This document shows positions 11,786-23,460 of a stretch of DNA of 64,000 nucleotides, piece by piece. Below the pieces are notes generated by a model. The model saw only the letters and a list, made by a program, of their open reading frames with translations, was not told where the DNA came from and searched no databases. The stretch is from positions 10,106,001 through 10,170,000 of the forward strand of contig JBANAY010000003.1 of assembly GCA_037952775.1 (NCBI GenBank), given 5' to 3'. A program made the position numbers and the translations under genes. Position 1 is the first letter of the stretch, and every line of letters starts with the position of its first letter. The DNA comes from Clonostachys chloroleuca (lineage: Eukaryota > Ascomycota > Sordariomycetes > Hypocreales > Bionectriaceae).

Positions 11786-12865
11786 ATGCTGGGCAGAGGT
11801 CAGGCCACGGGTGTACTATGTTCATAACTTGTATAAACACTACTGCAGGGGTTCGATGTCTTGTGTAGGCGCTGGCGTTTGGCAAAGAAAGGATCATTTC
11901 AGCTTTACGAGGTTATATTACGATTTAGTCTGCTACTTTTGATTCATATACGAGTTCAGCTTGCTTTATCAGGGCATCACATGGTTTTTATTGATTTTCG
12001 GGGTGCGATGCTGAGCTCTGGTTGGCTGGGGCCAAGAGTAAGGCTGAGCAAGGCAGGCAATATTCCGTCCCAACTCAGCCGGTCTCTGGAAGGAATCTTC
12101 TGAGGATCATTACCGACCGTACCCCCACATGACGAAAGATGACTACACAATGTGCTGTATTTCCCATCAAGCTACAAGCCCCTCGTCTCACGGAGCTTTC
12201 AGTCCAGCGTCGTAGTTGAGCTTCGCCCCCACAATGGGACGGAGCCTATAGCTGGCTTGGCTGGAAGTCGCGAGTCGCCACACAAACTTCGATTTGATCT
12301 AAAAAGGCCAAGGGATCAGTGATCCAATATCCCCTGAAAGCTTGCGTGCACAGCTGGACCGTGGGTGCGAGCATCAGGGCAGATCAGGGGGGCGGTTGGC
12401 TGCCTCTAGGCCGCGGGCGGAAGTCATCAACGTCATGGGGGCCCACGCCACCGTCGATTGACCCTCAGCCAATGACGTAGAATGACACCCCGAACCCGAT
12501 CCCAAGAAAGCTTGGGGCCTGTAGTTCGGCAGCGTTTAAGCTTAAACTGCTTTATTTTCATACCATCTTCGGCTTCTTCCAGGGCACTGATGGAGAAGTG
12601 ATGTATCTGGGCAGCGGCGGGTGGGGGTGATCTGGCGATTGGATCCATCGATGACGAGCGATGAAGTAAGATGGCACAGCAGCTATGAGAGATATACGTG
12701 AAGATTGCACAATGGCTGACGAGTAGTGGTTTCGAAGATATGGTCAAGCAAGTATATATAACGCCTCAGAGACTGAAATTTAATATTTGTCCTGCTCGAA
12801 CACTACATCTTACTTGTAACACTCTTCACCTAAATCTACAATCTACTTTACGACTCATTTACACA
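11786..12865. other. Intergenic region; promoter of the repeat-protein gene
   Basis: No gene is seen in this 1.1-kb spacer. The last 100 bases hold a TATA box (12753-12760) and an AC/CT-rich leader directly before the ATG at 12866. Confidence 0.6.
12753..12760 (+). promoter_or_regulatory. TATA box candidate
   Basis: TATATATA, followed by ACG, lies 106 bp upstream of the ATG of the repeat-protein gene. A clear TATA box plus a pyrimidine/AC-rich leader suggests a strongly inducible or highly expressed gene. Confidence 0.45.
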
Positions 12866-13857
12866 ATGTCTTCACTTTTGAACAAGCTCACGGGCTCGAC
12901 AAAGACTCATCACACTGAGAACATGCAGCCCACATCCACCACCGCCGCTCCTCATCGAGAGAACCTCCACGAAGGTAACCTTCGCGAAGAGCCAAGGTAT
13001 CAAGAGAACGTCTTCGAGAACAATGTTGGCCGAAACAGCCATGGCAGACATGACCTGGGCCACGAGAACTTGAGGCGAGATGAAGTTCCTGTCCAGAACA
13101 ACATCGCTCACGAGAACGTCGGCTCAACCGGCCACGGCAGACACAACTTAGCCTCTGACAACCTGGGGCGACATGATGCTCCAATTCATAACAACGTTCC
13201 TCGCCAGGGCCATGGCACAGGCAGGACCGGACCCGTCCACAATGCCCACGAGAACAACATTGGTCGAACCAACCATGGCCTGGGTCACGAGAACTTGAGG
13301 CAAAATGAAGTTTCTGTCCAGGGCAATATCCGTCATGAGAACGTCGGCACAACCGGCCACGGCAGACATGACTTGGCTTCAAACAACTTGGGACGACATG
13401 ACGTCCCCGCTCAGAGCAACATCCGTCATGAGAACGTTCACCCAACCGATCACGCCAGACACGATTTGGCCTCGAACAGCCTAGGGCGACACGATATCCC
13501 TGCTCAGAGCGGTCATCACAGCCATCACTCCAACACCATCAAGACCGGCCCTATCCACAACAGCGAGATGCTGAACAAGCTCGACCCTCGCGTTCACGAG
13601 CACAAGGACAGGACTGCAGCCGATCACACATTGTAAGTAGCAACACACACGAATTTGAGAACGTAATTCGTTCCATTGCTAACCTTCTTCTTCAGGACTG
13701 GTACGACACATGGCCAAGTGCCCTTGGATGCTGCCCGTGTCCCCCCTCTGTGATGCAGGAGCATTTGGGTCCCCCAACCATTGAGCACGACTTTCCTCAT
13801 GACAGCAAGCACAAGAGGCATTCCGTCAGCCACCAGGAGGCTCACATTATGCGATAA
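12866..13857 (+). CDS. Hydrophilic His/Asn/Gly tandem-repeat protein (unknown)
   Basis: The gene has two exons, 12866-13632 and 13696-13857, with a 63-bp GTAAGT...TTCAG intron. The protein begins MSSLLNKLTGSTKTHH. Residues about 54-213 are degenerate repeats of roughly 30 residues built on HGRHDLASNNLGRHD, then PAQSNIRHENV. A segment with NKLDPRVHEHKDRT follows; similar NKxDPRVD segments occur in other small hydrophilic fungal proteins. There is no signal peptide or membrane segment. The composition resembles stress-associated hydrophilins, but that is inference. As written, the frame ends at TGA 13751-13753 just after a C6 run at 13741-13746. One more C continues the frame as RVPPSVMQEHLGPPTIEHD to TAA at 13857, giving 309 residues, so the full end is annotated. 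Confidence 0.7.
13025..13504 (+). repeat. Protein-coding tandem repeats (about 90-bp period, degenerate)
   Basis: Units carry CACGGCAGACATGACTT-like and CGTCATGAGAACGT-like cores that recur about four times. They encode HGRHDL, LGRHD and NIRHENV motifs of the protein starting at 12866. Confidence 0.7.
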
Positions 13858-14475
13858 ATGCAAAAAAAAGTTATGAATGTGGCATGTAAAATAATATGGA
13901 TATTGACGGCTATATAATCATCCATCATGATGATTGAATATTTTACGAAGCAATATATGATGAGATATATATATGATGAGAATATACGTGATAAAGAGAT
14001 TATATAAACAATTAAGTATATGACGAGGGAAAGTATGAAGAGACCGATAAGACGAAGTTAAATATTAAAGAGTAGAACATCTCTTTAAAATTGTGTGACA
14101 TGCCATTCAGCTCGTATATTGCACTCTGATAGTTCCCTCCGTTCCTCCCCTCTCCGACGACAGTGAGGTGTGGGAGGAGATAAAAAGGCGGCGAGTTTCG
14201 GTCCAATTTCGAAATATACTCATCTTAACTATGACCTCCAATGATGCTTAGTGCTTACAGTTCCACATCCTTCTTCAGCTTGCTACGAAAATGTCAGTAT
14301 CTAGTGTTGAACTGTACAGTTTGTAATTCAATCCGGAGAATCTGGGCCATAGCTATCGGCCTAGCCTTTAGATTTAGTTTCCAGCCTTTGATGCCTGTGC
14401 CCAGGCTGGATGTATTGATTTCAATCATTTATCTTGAAGTAAAAGTTCTGGGCATGGACCGCAACTTGTGTAAAA

Positions 14476-14501
14476 AATAATAATAATAACAATAATAATA
14501 A
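14476..14501. repeat. AAT/AAC microsatellite
   Basis: A simple trinucleotide repeat (AATAATAATAACAATAATAATAAC) in intergenic DNA. Confidence 0.8.
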
Positions 14502-15286
14502 CGGGTACGTGCCAAGCATCGAAGCATAAAAGATTCGGGAAGTTATCAAGCGGGGATTAAGTGCGAGGACACAACATCCCACGTTGTGGCGCATGGGTCG
14601 TCTCCCAGTTCCGGGTGGTTACCAGCCTTCCATGCATGCACCTCAATCCCGTGGTTGTCAATTCCTGACCCATTCTGGTGGGAAATCGTAACGATTCATG
14701 ACGGGACTTGGCTAGTGGGTGGGCTTGGAAATATTTATGGAACACAAGCCATCCGGTTAAAAAGCCAGCACTAGCTAGATATTTTGCATAGCGATAGAGT
14801 GCAAGATACTAGCTCAACAAAATCATTTGAGAGGAGCCCCGAGGAGCGTGCAATTGGGAGCTCCCCTCCCCTCTTTGAAGCGTTGCTACCCGCATGGCAA
14901 GGTTACAGCAAAACCGGCTACAGGCAACCGGCTGCCAGCATCAATGCGCGACTGATACTTATGTACATATCCCATGGCATCCGCCATTGGAACGGCAAAA
15001 CGAGATGAAAAAGGAAAAAAGAAAGCAAGCGCCCGATCGATGGCTGGCTCACCAGCCGGTGCAATGTCGACCGCTCCAACGAGCCGGATCGAAGTCACCC
15101 CTCCAAACAAGCTCTCTGATTGGATTAGCTCTTCACTGTGTGTCGGCGAAGTCCCCGACAGCGTCCAAAACCCCATTTCGCTATCAGGAACCCGCTGAAA
15201 AGGTCTGAAATCTCGAGATGCTCGCGCGGGTTGGCGGCTGCTCCACCTGAATTCGCGGAGCTCTTATTGGGCCGGGTAATGAGCCT

Positions 15287-15293
15287 GGCTAAA
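15287..15293 (+). promoter_or_regulatory. Candidate XlnR/Xyr1 site (GGCTAAA)
   Basis: The sequence GGCTAAA matches the core known for the xylan/xylose regulator XlnR/Xyr1. It lies about 350 bp upstream of the start of a xylitol dehydrogenase, a plausible target. A CCAAT motif on the opposite strand (ATTGG, 15266-15270) lies just upstream. A single heptamer is weak evidence. Confidence 0.35.
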
Positions 15294-15641
15294 TCGGAGC
15301 TCTCTCGTACAGCGGCCCGTTCTAAAGTCAACGACTGGCAGGCCCTGGAAAGTCTCAACCGCGTCACAAGACCAAGCTCGTGGGGTAGCTAATTAGCTGT
15401 ACCTACATACACAGGGAGACTTCAGAAAGGTCGTGTTGATGAGACTCGGACGTAGATAATGGAGAGGGGTGCTACATAAGCCGACGAGTCCCTCCCCTCC
15501 TCTGCTTGGATCTCTCCTCTCCCCCCTTCATGTTCTTCTTCTCTCGCTGTACCGTGCTAATCCAATTGCTGACTCTTGTACAATTGTAATCTTGCCCCTC
15601 CTCCCACGTCACCACCTCGTGCCACCAACATTACCGACACA

Positions 15642-16819
15642 ATGGCGTCCCTCAACAAGGAAGAGCTCAGCGTATGCAGTTCACACCCGAATTACTGTTT
15701 TCTCATGGATTGCGCGTAAGACTGACAGGCTAACATTCTTTCTTTCTTCTTTCTGTCTTATAGAACCTCTCATTCGTGCTCAAGAAGCCACTCGAGGTCG
15801 CATTCGAGGACCGCCCCAAGCCCTCCCTCGCCTCCCCCCACGATGTCCTCGTCGCCGTCAACTACACGGGTATCTGCGGCTCCGACGTCCACTACTGGCT
15901 CCACGGCGCCATCGGCCACTTCGTAGTCAAGGACCCCATGGTCTTGGGCCACGAGTCCGCCGGCACCGTCGTCGAGGTTGGCGACGCCGTCAAGACCCTC
16001 GCCGTCGGTGACAAGGTCGCCCTCGAGCCCGGCTACCCCTGCCGCCGGTGCGCTCCCTGCCTGGCCGGCAAGTACAACCTCTGCCCCGAGATGGCCTTCG
16101 CCGCCACGCCCCCCTACGACGGCACCCTCACCGGTCTCTGGTCCTCGCCCGCCGACTTCTGCTACAAGCTCCCTGCAACCGTCTCCCTCCAGGAGGGCGC
16201 GCTGATCGAGCCCCTGGCCGTCGCCGTCCACATCGTCCGCCAGGCCTCCGTCACGCCCGGCCAGTCCGTCGTCGTCATGGGCGCGGGACCCGTCGGCCTG
16301 CTCTGCGCTGCCGTCGCCAAGGCCCACGGCGCCTCCACCATCGTCAGCGTCGACATCGTCCAGTCCAAGCTCGACTTCGCCGCCGACTTCGCGGCCACCC
16401 ACACCTACGCCTCGCAGCGCATCCCCGCGGCCGACAACGCCAAGGCCATCCGCGAGCTCGCCGGCTTCCCGGACGGCGTCGACGTGGTCATCGACGCCAG
16501 CGGCGCCGAGCCGTCCATCCAGGCGGCCATCCACACCGTCCGCATGGGCGGCACGTACGTGCAGGGCGGCATGGGCAAGCCCGACATCACGTTCCCCATC
16601 ATGGCCATGTGCCTCAAGGAGGTGACGGTCAAGGGCTCGTTCCGCTACGGGCCGGGCGACTACAGGCTGGCCGTCGAGCTGGTGGCCGCGGGCAAGGTGG
16701 ACGTCAAGAAGCTCGTCACCAGCGTGGTGAGCTTCGGCCAGGCCGAGGAGGCCTTTAAGAAGGTCAAGGAGGGCGAGGCCATCAAGGTGCTCATCGCCGG
16801 CCCCAACGAGAAGATCTAG
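15642..16819 (+). CDS. D-xylulose reductase (xylitol dehydrogenase)
   Basis: The enzyme oxidises xylitol to D-xylulose with NAD+ in cytosolic pentose catabolism. Exon 1 is 15642-15671 ([10 protein letters not shown]). Exon 2 is 15764-16819, after a 92-bp intron with a polypyrimidine tract. The protein has 360 residues. It is a zinc-dependent medium-chain dehydrogenase: catalytic zinc ligands in [10 protein letters not shown] and GHESAGTV, structural-zinc cysteines in [19 protein letters not shown], a Rossmann glycine motif [10 protein letters not shown], and an Asp after the second strand (VSVDIVQSK) that favours NAD+ over NADP+. The substrate-domain segment [14 protein letters not shown] and the C-terminus [12 protein letters not shown] match fungal xylitol dehydrogenases more than sorbitol or L-arabinitol dehydrogenases. 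Codons are strongly biased to C/G endings, suggesting high expression. Confidence 0.92.
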
Positions 16820-19038
16820 AGAGGATCCATCGTTCTATACCAACATCTCACCGTGGATAGTTACGGGTTATTAAAATGTTTCTTCTCTGTCTTATTCTTT
16901 TTGTGTTTAAGGGAAATTGCATTCGGGGCGGGGTCTATTTTTCGTGTCTATTTTGAGAGAGTGGCGGCGGGAGCACGGCAAGCAACTGGGAAGAAAACGA
17001 GGTGTGTTAGCGACGGCGTATACGAATTATGCGGTGGTGGCGGAAGGCTGATGCAGGTGCGACACCATGGAGTCAGATCGAGACCGAGCTGATTTATATC
17101 GAAAATACATTATTGACTGCTGCATATGACATGTCGACGCCTGTGTATGTATTGGTCGCTAGCTGTAAGCCTGGAGGTGGTATCGGGCAGCATGGGGCGG
17201 AAGATTCCTCCGACTTTGCAGGGCCTCTGGATTCTGAGTCTGACCGTGCGCGCACGTCACACATTCATTGACTCCGGTGCTCGCTCTCACAGGCCTCGAC
17301 CAATGCGACGTGCAAGATCTGCACCCCACCTGCTTCAAGGGGGACCCGTCCGTAGGGCATTCTCGCTTCCGGAGGAGTGTCAATGTCAAGCGGAATCTGC
17401 CATTTTTTGGGGCCGCTGCTCTGGCTGGAAATAGCCCGTCTGCGGTGGAGACTAGGGGGCTTGCTGGTAATTACAGCAGCAGCCACGGCGGGTGCCTGCT
17501 TTTTAGGCGTGTGTAAATTGAAATTGGATAACGAGAGAACATGGGCTGCGGGCAATATTCCGCACCTCCCAGTCAGATCGACAGCAGTAGAAACAGGTTC
17601 CCACACACTCGCATGGTCGAGGTAGATCCCACGGGCGGCAGTGGGCGAGACCGGCGATGCTATGATGGAAAAGTCGAGTCCTCTTCCAGACCTCAATGCT
17701 CCGAGCTTTGGTCGCCAGATTGAGTTCACCCATCGCCACGTTTGTTCTGGTTTACCTGCCGGCCGCAAAGAGAGATGAGGGCTTGACCTATTCCAGGCAA
17801 TTTTCACAACTATCATGCGACTACGTCTTTCCAGACTTCAGCCCGACGCTCGGTGACAGCAGCCCCGATACCCCTGGAGACAGAAACACAACCCACACCC
17901 ATCACAGAGTCGCAGTTGAGTCAGTCTATTGCCATCCTGCGTGGGTCTGTCCAACGCTCAGCGGTTACATTGCCTTGCAGATAGCTCAGCACTGGCCCAT
18001 ACAGGCGGCCGGTCACTGCAGATGCTGCAGCCCTCGGCCCTGCGCTCATCCGCATAAGGCATCGAGCAAAAACGCCTAGGTCCAACTTCAACCGCCAGGA
18101 CCCTCCCGCCGATGAGGGCACTAGCGATCACTAGTCTCCAGTCTGGACGTTCCTGCGGTATCTCAGCGCCGTTCCAGCGGTAACTGTATTCGAGGCGCCT
18201 CTGGACATGGAACATGGAATTATTCATGGTTCGCTTCACACGCCACAGGAGAACGAGCCGTGGATATGGCGACCCGCAGGGCATGAAGTTTAAAGCCAAC
18301 CAATCAGTCACGAGTCACTAGCTCGACTGCAGCTGAAGAAGCCATCTACGCTTTGGGAGACGGACGCTCACCGTAGGCGCACCGCTGGGGTTTCGGTCGA
18401 GGATGAGGCATGGAAAGGCAATCCAGTCCTCGTTATCAAGCTGCGGAGTTAAGAGCTGGAGGCAAAGCATCTGCCGAGCAGTCCAAGTCGAGACCGCCGC
18501 AAAAGGAAATTCTTGTTCCCCAGCCCATGACAGCGCAACACGCGCTCCCCAAATCCCAACGAACAGGGGGCTTGTCAGGCATCACCCTAGATCAAGTGGG
18601 TTCAACCGCAGTGCGGCTGAACTTCAAAGCAGCGCGGAGAGTAAACTCTTTGGGAGAGCGGCAGGCCTCAGACAATGCCTCCCATCTCCGCCCGAGCGCA
18701 TCCCATCTACTCCAGTCCATGCTGCAATAGTCCCTAGCGGCTGAAAATCTGCCTTGGGCCCTCTTCCGGGCTGTCCCATCCATTGGCCTGCGTCCTTGGT
18801 CCGTATCGGGTCTCAGGCTCTCGGCTGCTCCCATGACCTGGGTCTGGATTTCTTTATTAATGCCATGGCGTCCCCTCTAATGCAGTGATGCACCAGTGGC
18901 TTGCTTTGTTGTGTCGATCGTCCTATTTAATATAGAACCGGACTCTGCTCTTCCCCTCCCCGTCCTTCTCTCCATCCTTATAGGCAGCTAGCTGGACATC
19001 CAATTCCTTGTACGCTATACTCTGCAATAACAAACAAG
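16820..19038. other. Intergenic region, no gene seen
   Basis: A 2.2-kb spacer. Open frames on both strands have neither domain signatures nor coherent introns. The right end contains a TATA-like ATTTAATATAG at about 18925 and a CT-rich leader before the MARVEL-protein gene. Confidence 0.6.
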
Positions 19039-20115
19039 ATGGAGAACGGACCCCAGATTTTGGAGACGCCGATCTGGCTCCTCGGAGCTCGCATTGCTCA
19101 GGCTGTGCTCGCCCTCATTATCATGGCCATGGCTGGTGTGCTCATGCATGGTGCCTACCTGGACGTGCATGGCCTCTGCGTAGCCACTGTAAGTCGAAAC
19201 CGTTATGAAGCTGTTTACCAGCACATTAGATCAATGCTAACGACGTCTTTTTCAGGGCCTGTTCACCTGGATTGTCGTCGCTTACAACATCCTGAGTGAG
19301 AAGCTCCCCGCGCTCCACAAGATCTACAATGTTATCGCCGTCATTGCCCTCGACGGTTTCATGATGATTTTGTGGCTCGCTACCTTCGCCGCCACTGCTG
19401 CCAAGCGCGCAAGCTTTATTTACAACGTCAACGTCAACTCATGCTACAACGACGGCAGCCTGATCAACTCGACCACCTGCGCCAAGCGCTCCCTCGTTAC
19501 CCGTGCCACTCTTCTTTTCAAGAGCGGCCAGGCCATGATGTCCGCCAACGCTGGTCTCGGTGCCCTTGTCTGGTATGCACCTCTCAAAAAACACTCATCC
19601 ATCATCAAAAGCTAACATGAGACCGCCGTAGGCTTCTCTTCATTGCCACCTTCACCTGGACCATGGTCTTCTTCTTTAAGGGCCGCAAGGAGGGCCGCTT
19701 CCTCTTCGACACCGAGGCCCCCGCCTTGCAGATGGAGACCAAGAACCAGCCCCAGGCCGCTTCTCAGGTTCATCCCGTCCCCGTACAGCAGCCCCTCCAG
19801 CCCCAACAGACCGGCGGCTACGAAAAGAACGACTTCCAGACTCAGCAGACCGCCTACCAGCCTCCCGCCAGCTACCCTCCCCAGGGCCAGTACCCTCAGC
19901 AGCCCTACCAGCCTGCCGTGAGCCCCCAGCCGACCCCCTCACCCGCACCCGCCGGCTACCCAGCCCAGGAGCTCTACGGCCAGCAGCCTCAGCAGGGCTA
20001 CTACCCTCCTCAGAGCAGTGAGCTGTCCGCCGCTGAGGGACAGAACCCCTACTACCCTGCGCAATCGCCCCCTCCCCAGCAGTACCAGTACCCTCCTCAC
20101 CCTCCCCCGCAGTAA
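19039..20115 (+). CDS. MARVEL-domain membrane protein with Pro/Gln-rich tail
   Basis: Exons are 19039-19188, 19256-19572 and 19632-20115; both introns are short and canonical. Four hydrophobic segments are visible: around IAQAVLALIIMAMAGVLMHG, GLFTWIVVAYNIL, IYNVIAVIALDGFMMILWLA, and LLFIATFTWTMVFFF after the second intron. The extracellular loop between segments 3 and 4 has two cysteines (VNSCYNDGS, TTCAKRS). The cytosolic tail is rich in Tyr, Pro and Gln with repeated YPPQ/QQPY motifs. This is the usual architecture of fungal MARVEL proteins of the plasma membrane or vesicle traffic. The exact role is unknown. Confidence 0.85.
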
Positions 20116-21265
20116 TTGATAGAGCGGGAGTCGAGGAGCGGCGAGAGTGAGAGATGGGGAAAGTGAGAAGATGGGAGAAACACAGTCACGACCATATACA
20201 TACACTACGGAGGCCGGAGGAGTCTTTATGAGTTTGAGCCATGCGACTTCTTTTTTGATACCAGTCCTTTTCGATGTCAACATATCCATTAATAGTACAT
20301 GATAGCAAAACTGAAAAGAAAAAAAAAGGTTATAATTCAATTCTTTTTGTGTCCGTGATATGTGTATGTATATCTGTTGGTGTAAGTGGTGAAAGTGGTG
20401 CAAGTAAAGGAAGGGTTATGGCCGGCTCACGATGAGATCACTTAGCCGTAGCTATCATATTAGCTGGAAAGTTTTGTCGTTTGTGCAGCTATGGTTCCAA
20501 CTCTCTATATTATACTATTTAGGAGTTGGAGACATGGCTACGAGCAAGGTGCGGTCCCAAGGCTGATATTGCTGACCAGGGACGGAATTTCTGGCCTACT
20601 CCGGATCACTCCACATCCCAGCAGGGTCCTCTCTTGTATCCGAGCCTCATCGGAAGACAGCACCGGCCAAGGGTTCAATTGCTGGCCCACTGCACTGTTA
20701 CAACCGGCTTCTATGAATTTTGAAGGGGTTCCATTCTAAACAGGGTCATTGTGCCCACGTATTCGTACCCAAAATTCAATAGCAACTTGAAAGTGACTTA
20801 CACGAAGTAGAGGACACTGTCCCTCAGACCCAGACCAACGGGCCGGGTCGTGATCGGCCGTTGACTCAGATCCCTGGCTTGCATGCCGAAACATAAAACA
20901 GATCCATTAGCAACACAAAACGTGTCCAAGTGGCATGTTCGACCGGCAATTGTCGAACTGCCTCGAAACAGCCAAACAGGCCAGTGGAGTCACTCGCAAT
21001 AATGTGATGGGCCGATTGTGAGCAAGATAATCTACAACAGGAAGGCGGTCAGCATTCTGCCGTGCCTCTTTGGGGAGGGCGATCATTCAAAGCTCACCAC
21101 CAAGCTCTCTAGCCTCAACCACCACGACACCGTTCCTCAATCACCGTCCACGCACGCCCGCTCTCGGTCCCACAGCGACGGCTCGCAGCCCTCAATCGTC
21201 GCTACCCTCTCCGCCCTACAGTGTCGAACCCGTCATTGGCCCGCCCAGCCCACGCCCTGGCCGCA
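20116..21265. other. Intergenic region, no gene seen
   Basis: The spacer begins with the 3' UTR of the MARVEL gene. The CT/CC-rich 200 bp before 21266 look like a 5' leader. Nothing else is recognised. Confidence 0.6.
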
Positions 21266-21817
21266 ATGGCCTCCAACGATGCTCCACAGCGCCTCGGCGT
21301 CCCGTCTCGAAATCCCCTCCCTCTCTCCGCCTCCCAGGAATCACAAGTCAGAGACATCTACTACGCCCGAGTACGAAAGCTGTGCTCGGACGAGATCAAG
21401 GGTATGCGATATTGTTTTCCTCTCTCCCGTTGGTGACCAAAAGCTTTTGCTGACATTGGAGTTCGCTAAACAGCCTTTGCCGACTGCGCCCTCGGCCGCA
21501 CCTTCACCGTCTCCTTCCAGTGCCGCGAGCAGCACCGCGAGATGAACTCGTGCCTGACCCGGTTCGCGACGCCGGCGGAGCACGACGCTGCGCGGGAGGA
21601 GTGGTTCGCCATGCGGCTGGAGCGCCAGCGCGAGAGGGAGCGCAAGGCCCGGATGGCCGCCGCCCAGGAGGAGTTCCTGCGCGAGTGGTGGGCCCTGCCG
21701 GAGGAGGTGAGGCTCTCGAGGCCGAAGCCGGAGGGGATCCAGAGCAGGCCCGAGAGGGTGGGCGGGATGCCGGCCGCGCAGGCCTCGTCGTCGTCGTCGT
21801 CCAGCAGCGGGCGGTAA
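21266..21817 (+). CDS. Twin CX9C mitochondrial protein, Cmc1-like
   Basis: Exons are 21266-21401 and 21473-21817, joined in phase as EIKG/AFADC; the protein has 159 residues. Two exact CX9C pairs form the helical hairpin: CSDEIKAFADC, spanning the intron, and CREQHREMNSC. Such proteins are imported into the mitochondrial intermembrane space by Mia40 and Erv1, and Cmc1 family members help cytochrome c oxidase assembly. After the hairpin come a charged helix (RLERQRERERKARM), EFLREWWALPEEV and a poly-Ser tail coded by a TCG repeat. The ATG at 21266 (MASNDAPQ) is the first plausible start. The Ser tail may vary between strains. Confidence 0.85.
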
Positions 21818-23460
21818 ATGGCGGCCTACGTTGTTAGGGAATGACGGCGGAATTATTACGATGTGTGGAACCCCCCTTTTCTATTACTTTTGCATTCACT
21901 CGGCGTTTTAATTTTTGGGGAGAAGATGGTGTGTATAGTAAGATCCGGCAAAAAAAGAACATAGCGGTTGTTGTACGAATAGGGCAGATTGGGGGCCAGC
22001 AGAGCCGATTGGCGGCCCTCTAGACGAGATTTAAAAATACATCCTCCTACTTGATCATCAAATTATCGAAAGGGTGTGCGATCCGACGATGACTTGCAGA
22101 ACCAACAAATTGAGCGCCAAGCCTGTGTATGGACCTCGACAAAACGGTCCAAAGGAGACGTACATGAGTCTTAAGACTTAGACCGGCGGCTGTTTGGGGT
22201 CGTGACTGGTGGCGCCGCGGGCTTTTGGATGCCGTGCTGGCCAAGGCCCATGGCATGGTTAGCGATACCCGCCAGACTCACTTACATATATGTAGGTAGG
22301 ACGTTACATGGGGAAACGTGGATACCACCTGGAAGACCCATCAACGGTTAGGGTAGGAGCTGAAGTGTCGGTGACGGATTCAATATCAATGACCGATGCT
22401 GACCATTTGGGATCTACAAATAACCTTGGGGGTCAGATCCAGGCACCACAACTCAACTCCTGTCATGATGCGTGAGCGTACATGCAGGCGGACTCAACCG
22501 CCAGGGCGAGACGAGGAGCCAGCGTCAAGGCGGCGCAAAGGAGACGCATGGAGGCTTCGAGCGAGCGGGTAGTTCGCAGGTCCCACCCGTCTCTTCAACG
22601 CAGCAGCGCGGAAGGGTGCTCGCGCGCAGCAGAATGGCAGTGAGTTCGAGGCATCACATGTGGTTGATGCAGACAAGGGCCCGGGAAGTGGTGACAGAAG
22701 TGGGGGAGCAGGTTTCCGGTCTAACCCTAAGAATAGCCAGGCGATGAACCAGAAACGGGTGGAAAGAGTCATCTGGGCGATCCTACTGGCCGGGCAGCCA
22801 ACAAGGGCGGCAGTTGGCTAAGCGCCCTCGCCCTCCTCAACCCTGGACGATGTTGCTGTGAGGTGCAGAAGCTGCAGTGTGACGGGCCACACGATTGGCT
22901 GCCAGCCCGGTCCGCCCTGAGCGCCCCGCACCACCACCACCATCACCACGGCCAAACACCTCGCAGCTCTGCCCGTCTCCAAGCACCGGCCAGCCAGAGC
23001 CCGCCCTCCAACCTCGCAGCCCGCCGTGTGGTGCGGGCACGGCGCTTAACACTGCTGATCTGCCCAACCATCGAAGAGGAGGTGTAGCATCCCAGCGGAT
23101 GCCCTCCTAGGGAGAAAAACGGCACCCACTCGGAACCTCTGCGATGGGTTCCTGGCAGGTCGTATATAATGATTCGGTGGCTCTTGGGTTCTTGGCTTTT
23201 TTGCTCGTTTCACTCCTCGCCTCTCCTCCCCTCCGGTGCTCTTACACGGGCATTCTACTCAACGACGTAACGACACACCATGATACTGTGATAGCGGGTT
23301 GCTGATTTACGACTGGTTCTTTTTCTTCTTTCCTCCATATCTGCTGTACGATTGAACCCCCTGATCCTATTGAAACCGTTTGCGAGACTTGGTGAATCAG
23401 TTCCCATATCTGGTCGTCCATCTTAGTCTCTAATACACACGCTCGACACATTGGCTTGTC
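21818..23460. other. Intergenic region, no gene seen
   Basis: A 1.6-kb spacer. A short (CAC/CAT)n patch occurs at about 22930-22950 (CACCACCACCACCATCACCACGG). The last 250 bp are CT-rich leader-like sequence before 23461. No gene is supported. Confidence 0.6.

Larger units (their letters stand above)
13858..15641. other. Intergenic region with AT-rich segment and AAT microsatellite
   Basis: The first 250 bp (about 13860-14110) are strongly AT-rich with many ATATATGATGAG-like words, perhaps a decayed repeat. An (AAT/AAC)n microsatellite lies at about 14476-14501. No gene is seen. The distal part is the promoter of the xylitol dehydrogenase gene. Confidence 0.6.

Noticed and set aside
13858..14110. 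AT-rich block as a RIP-mutated transposon
   Set aside because: No terminal repeats, no residual transposase or reverse transcriptase frame, and no second copy in the window. Left as an AT-rich spacer.
16048..16758. Long Arg/Gly/Pro-rich frame overlapping the xylitol dehydrogenase exon
   Set aside because: It is a shifted-frame shadow of a GC3-rich gene, as are similar Arg-rich frames over 5273-6452, 11027-11868, 39151-40100 and 61053-62261.
18403..18744. Overlapping open frames of 106-113 codons in the spacer before the MARVEL gene
   Set aside because: No family resemblance, no splice partners and mixed codon use. Two frames of the same stretch are equally open.
22930..22950. CAC-rich patch as a His-tag-like coding repeat
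   Set aside because: It lies in short frames with no start context or conserved flanks. It is treated as a simple repeat in noncoding DNA.
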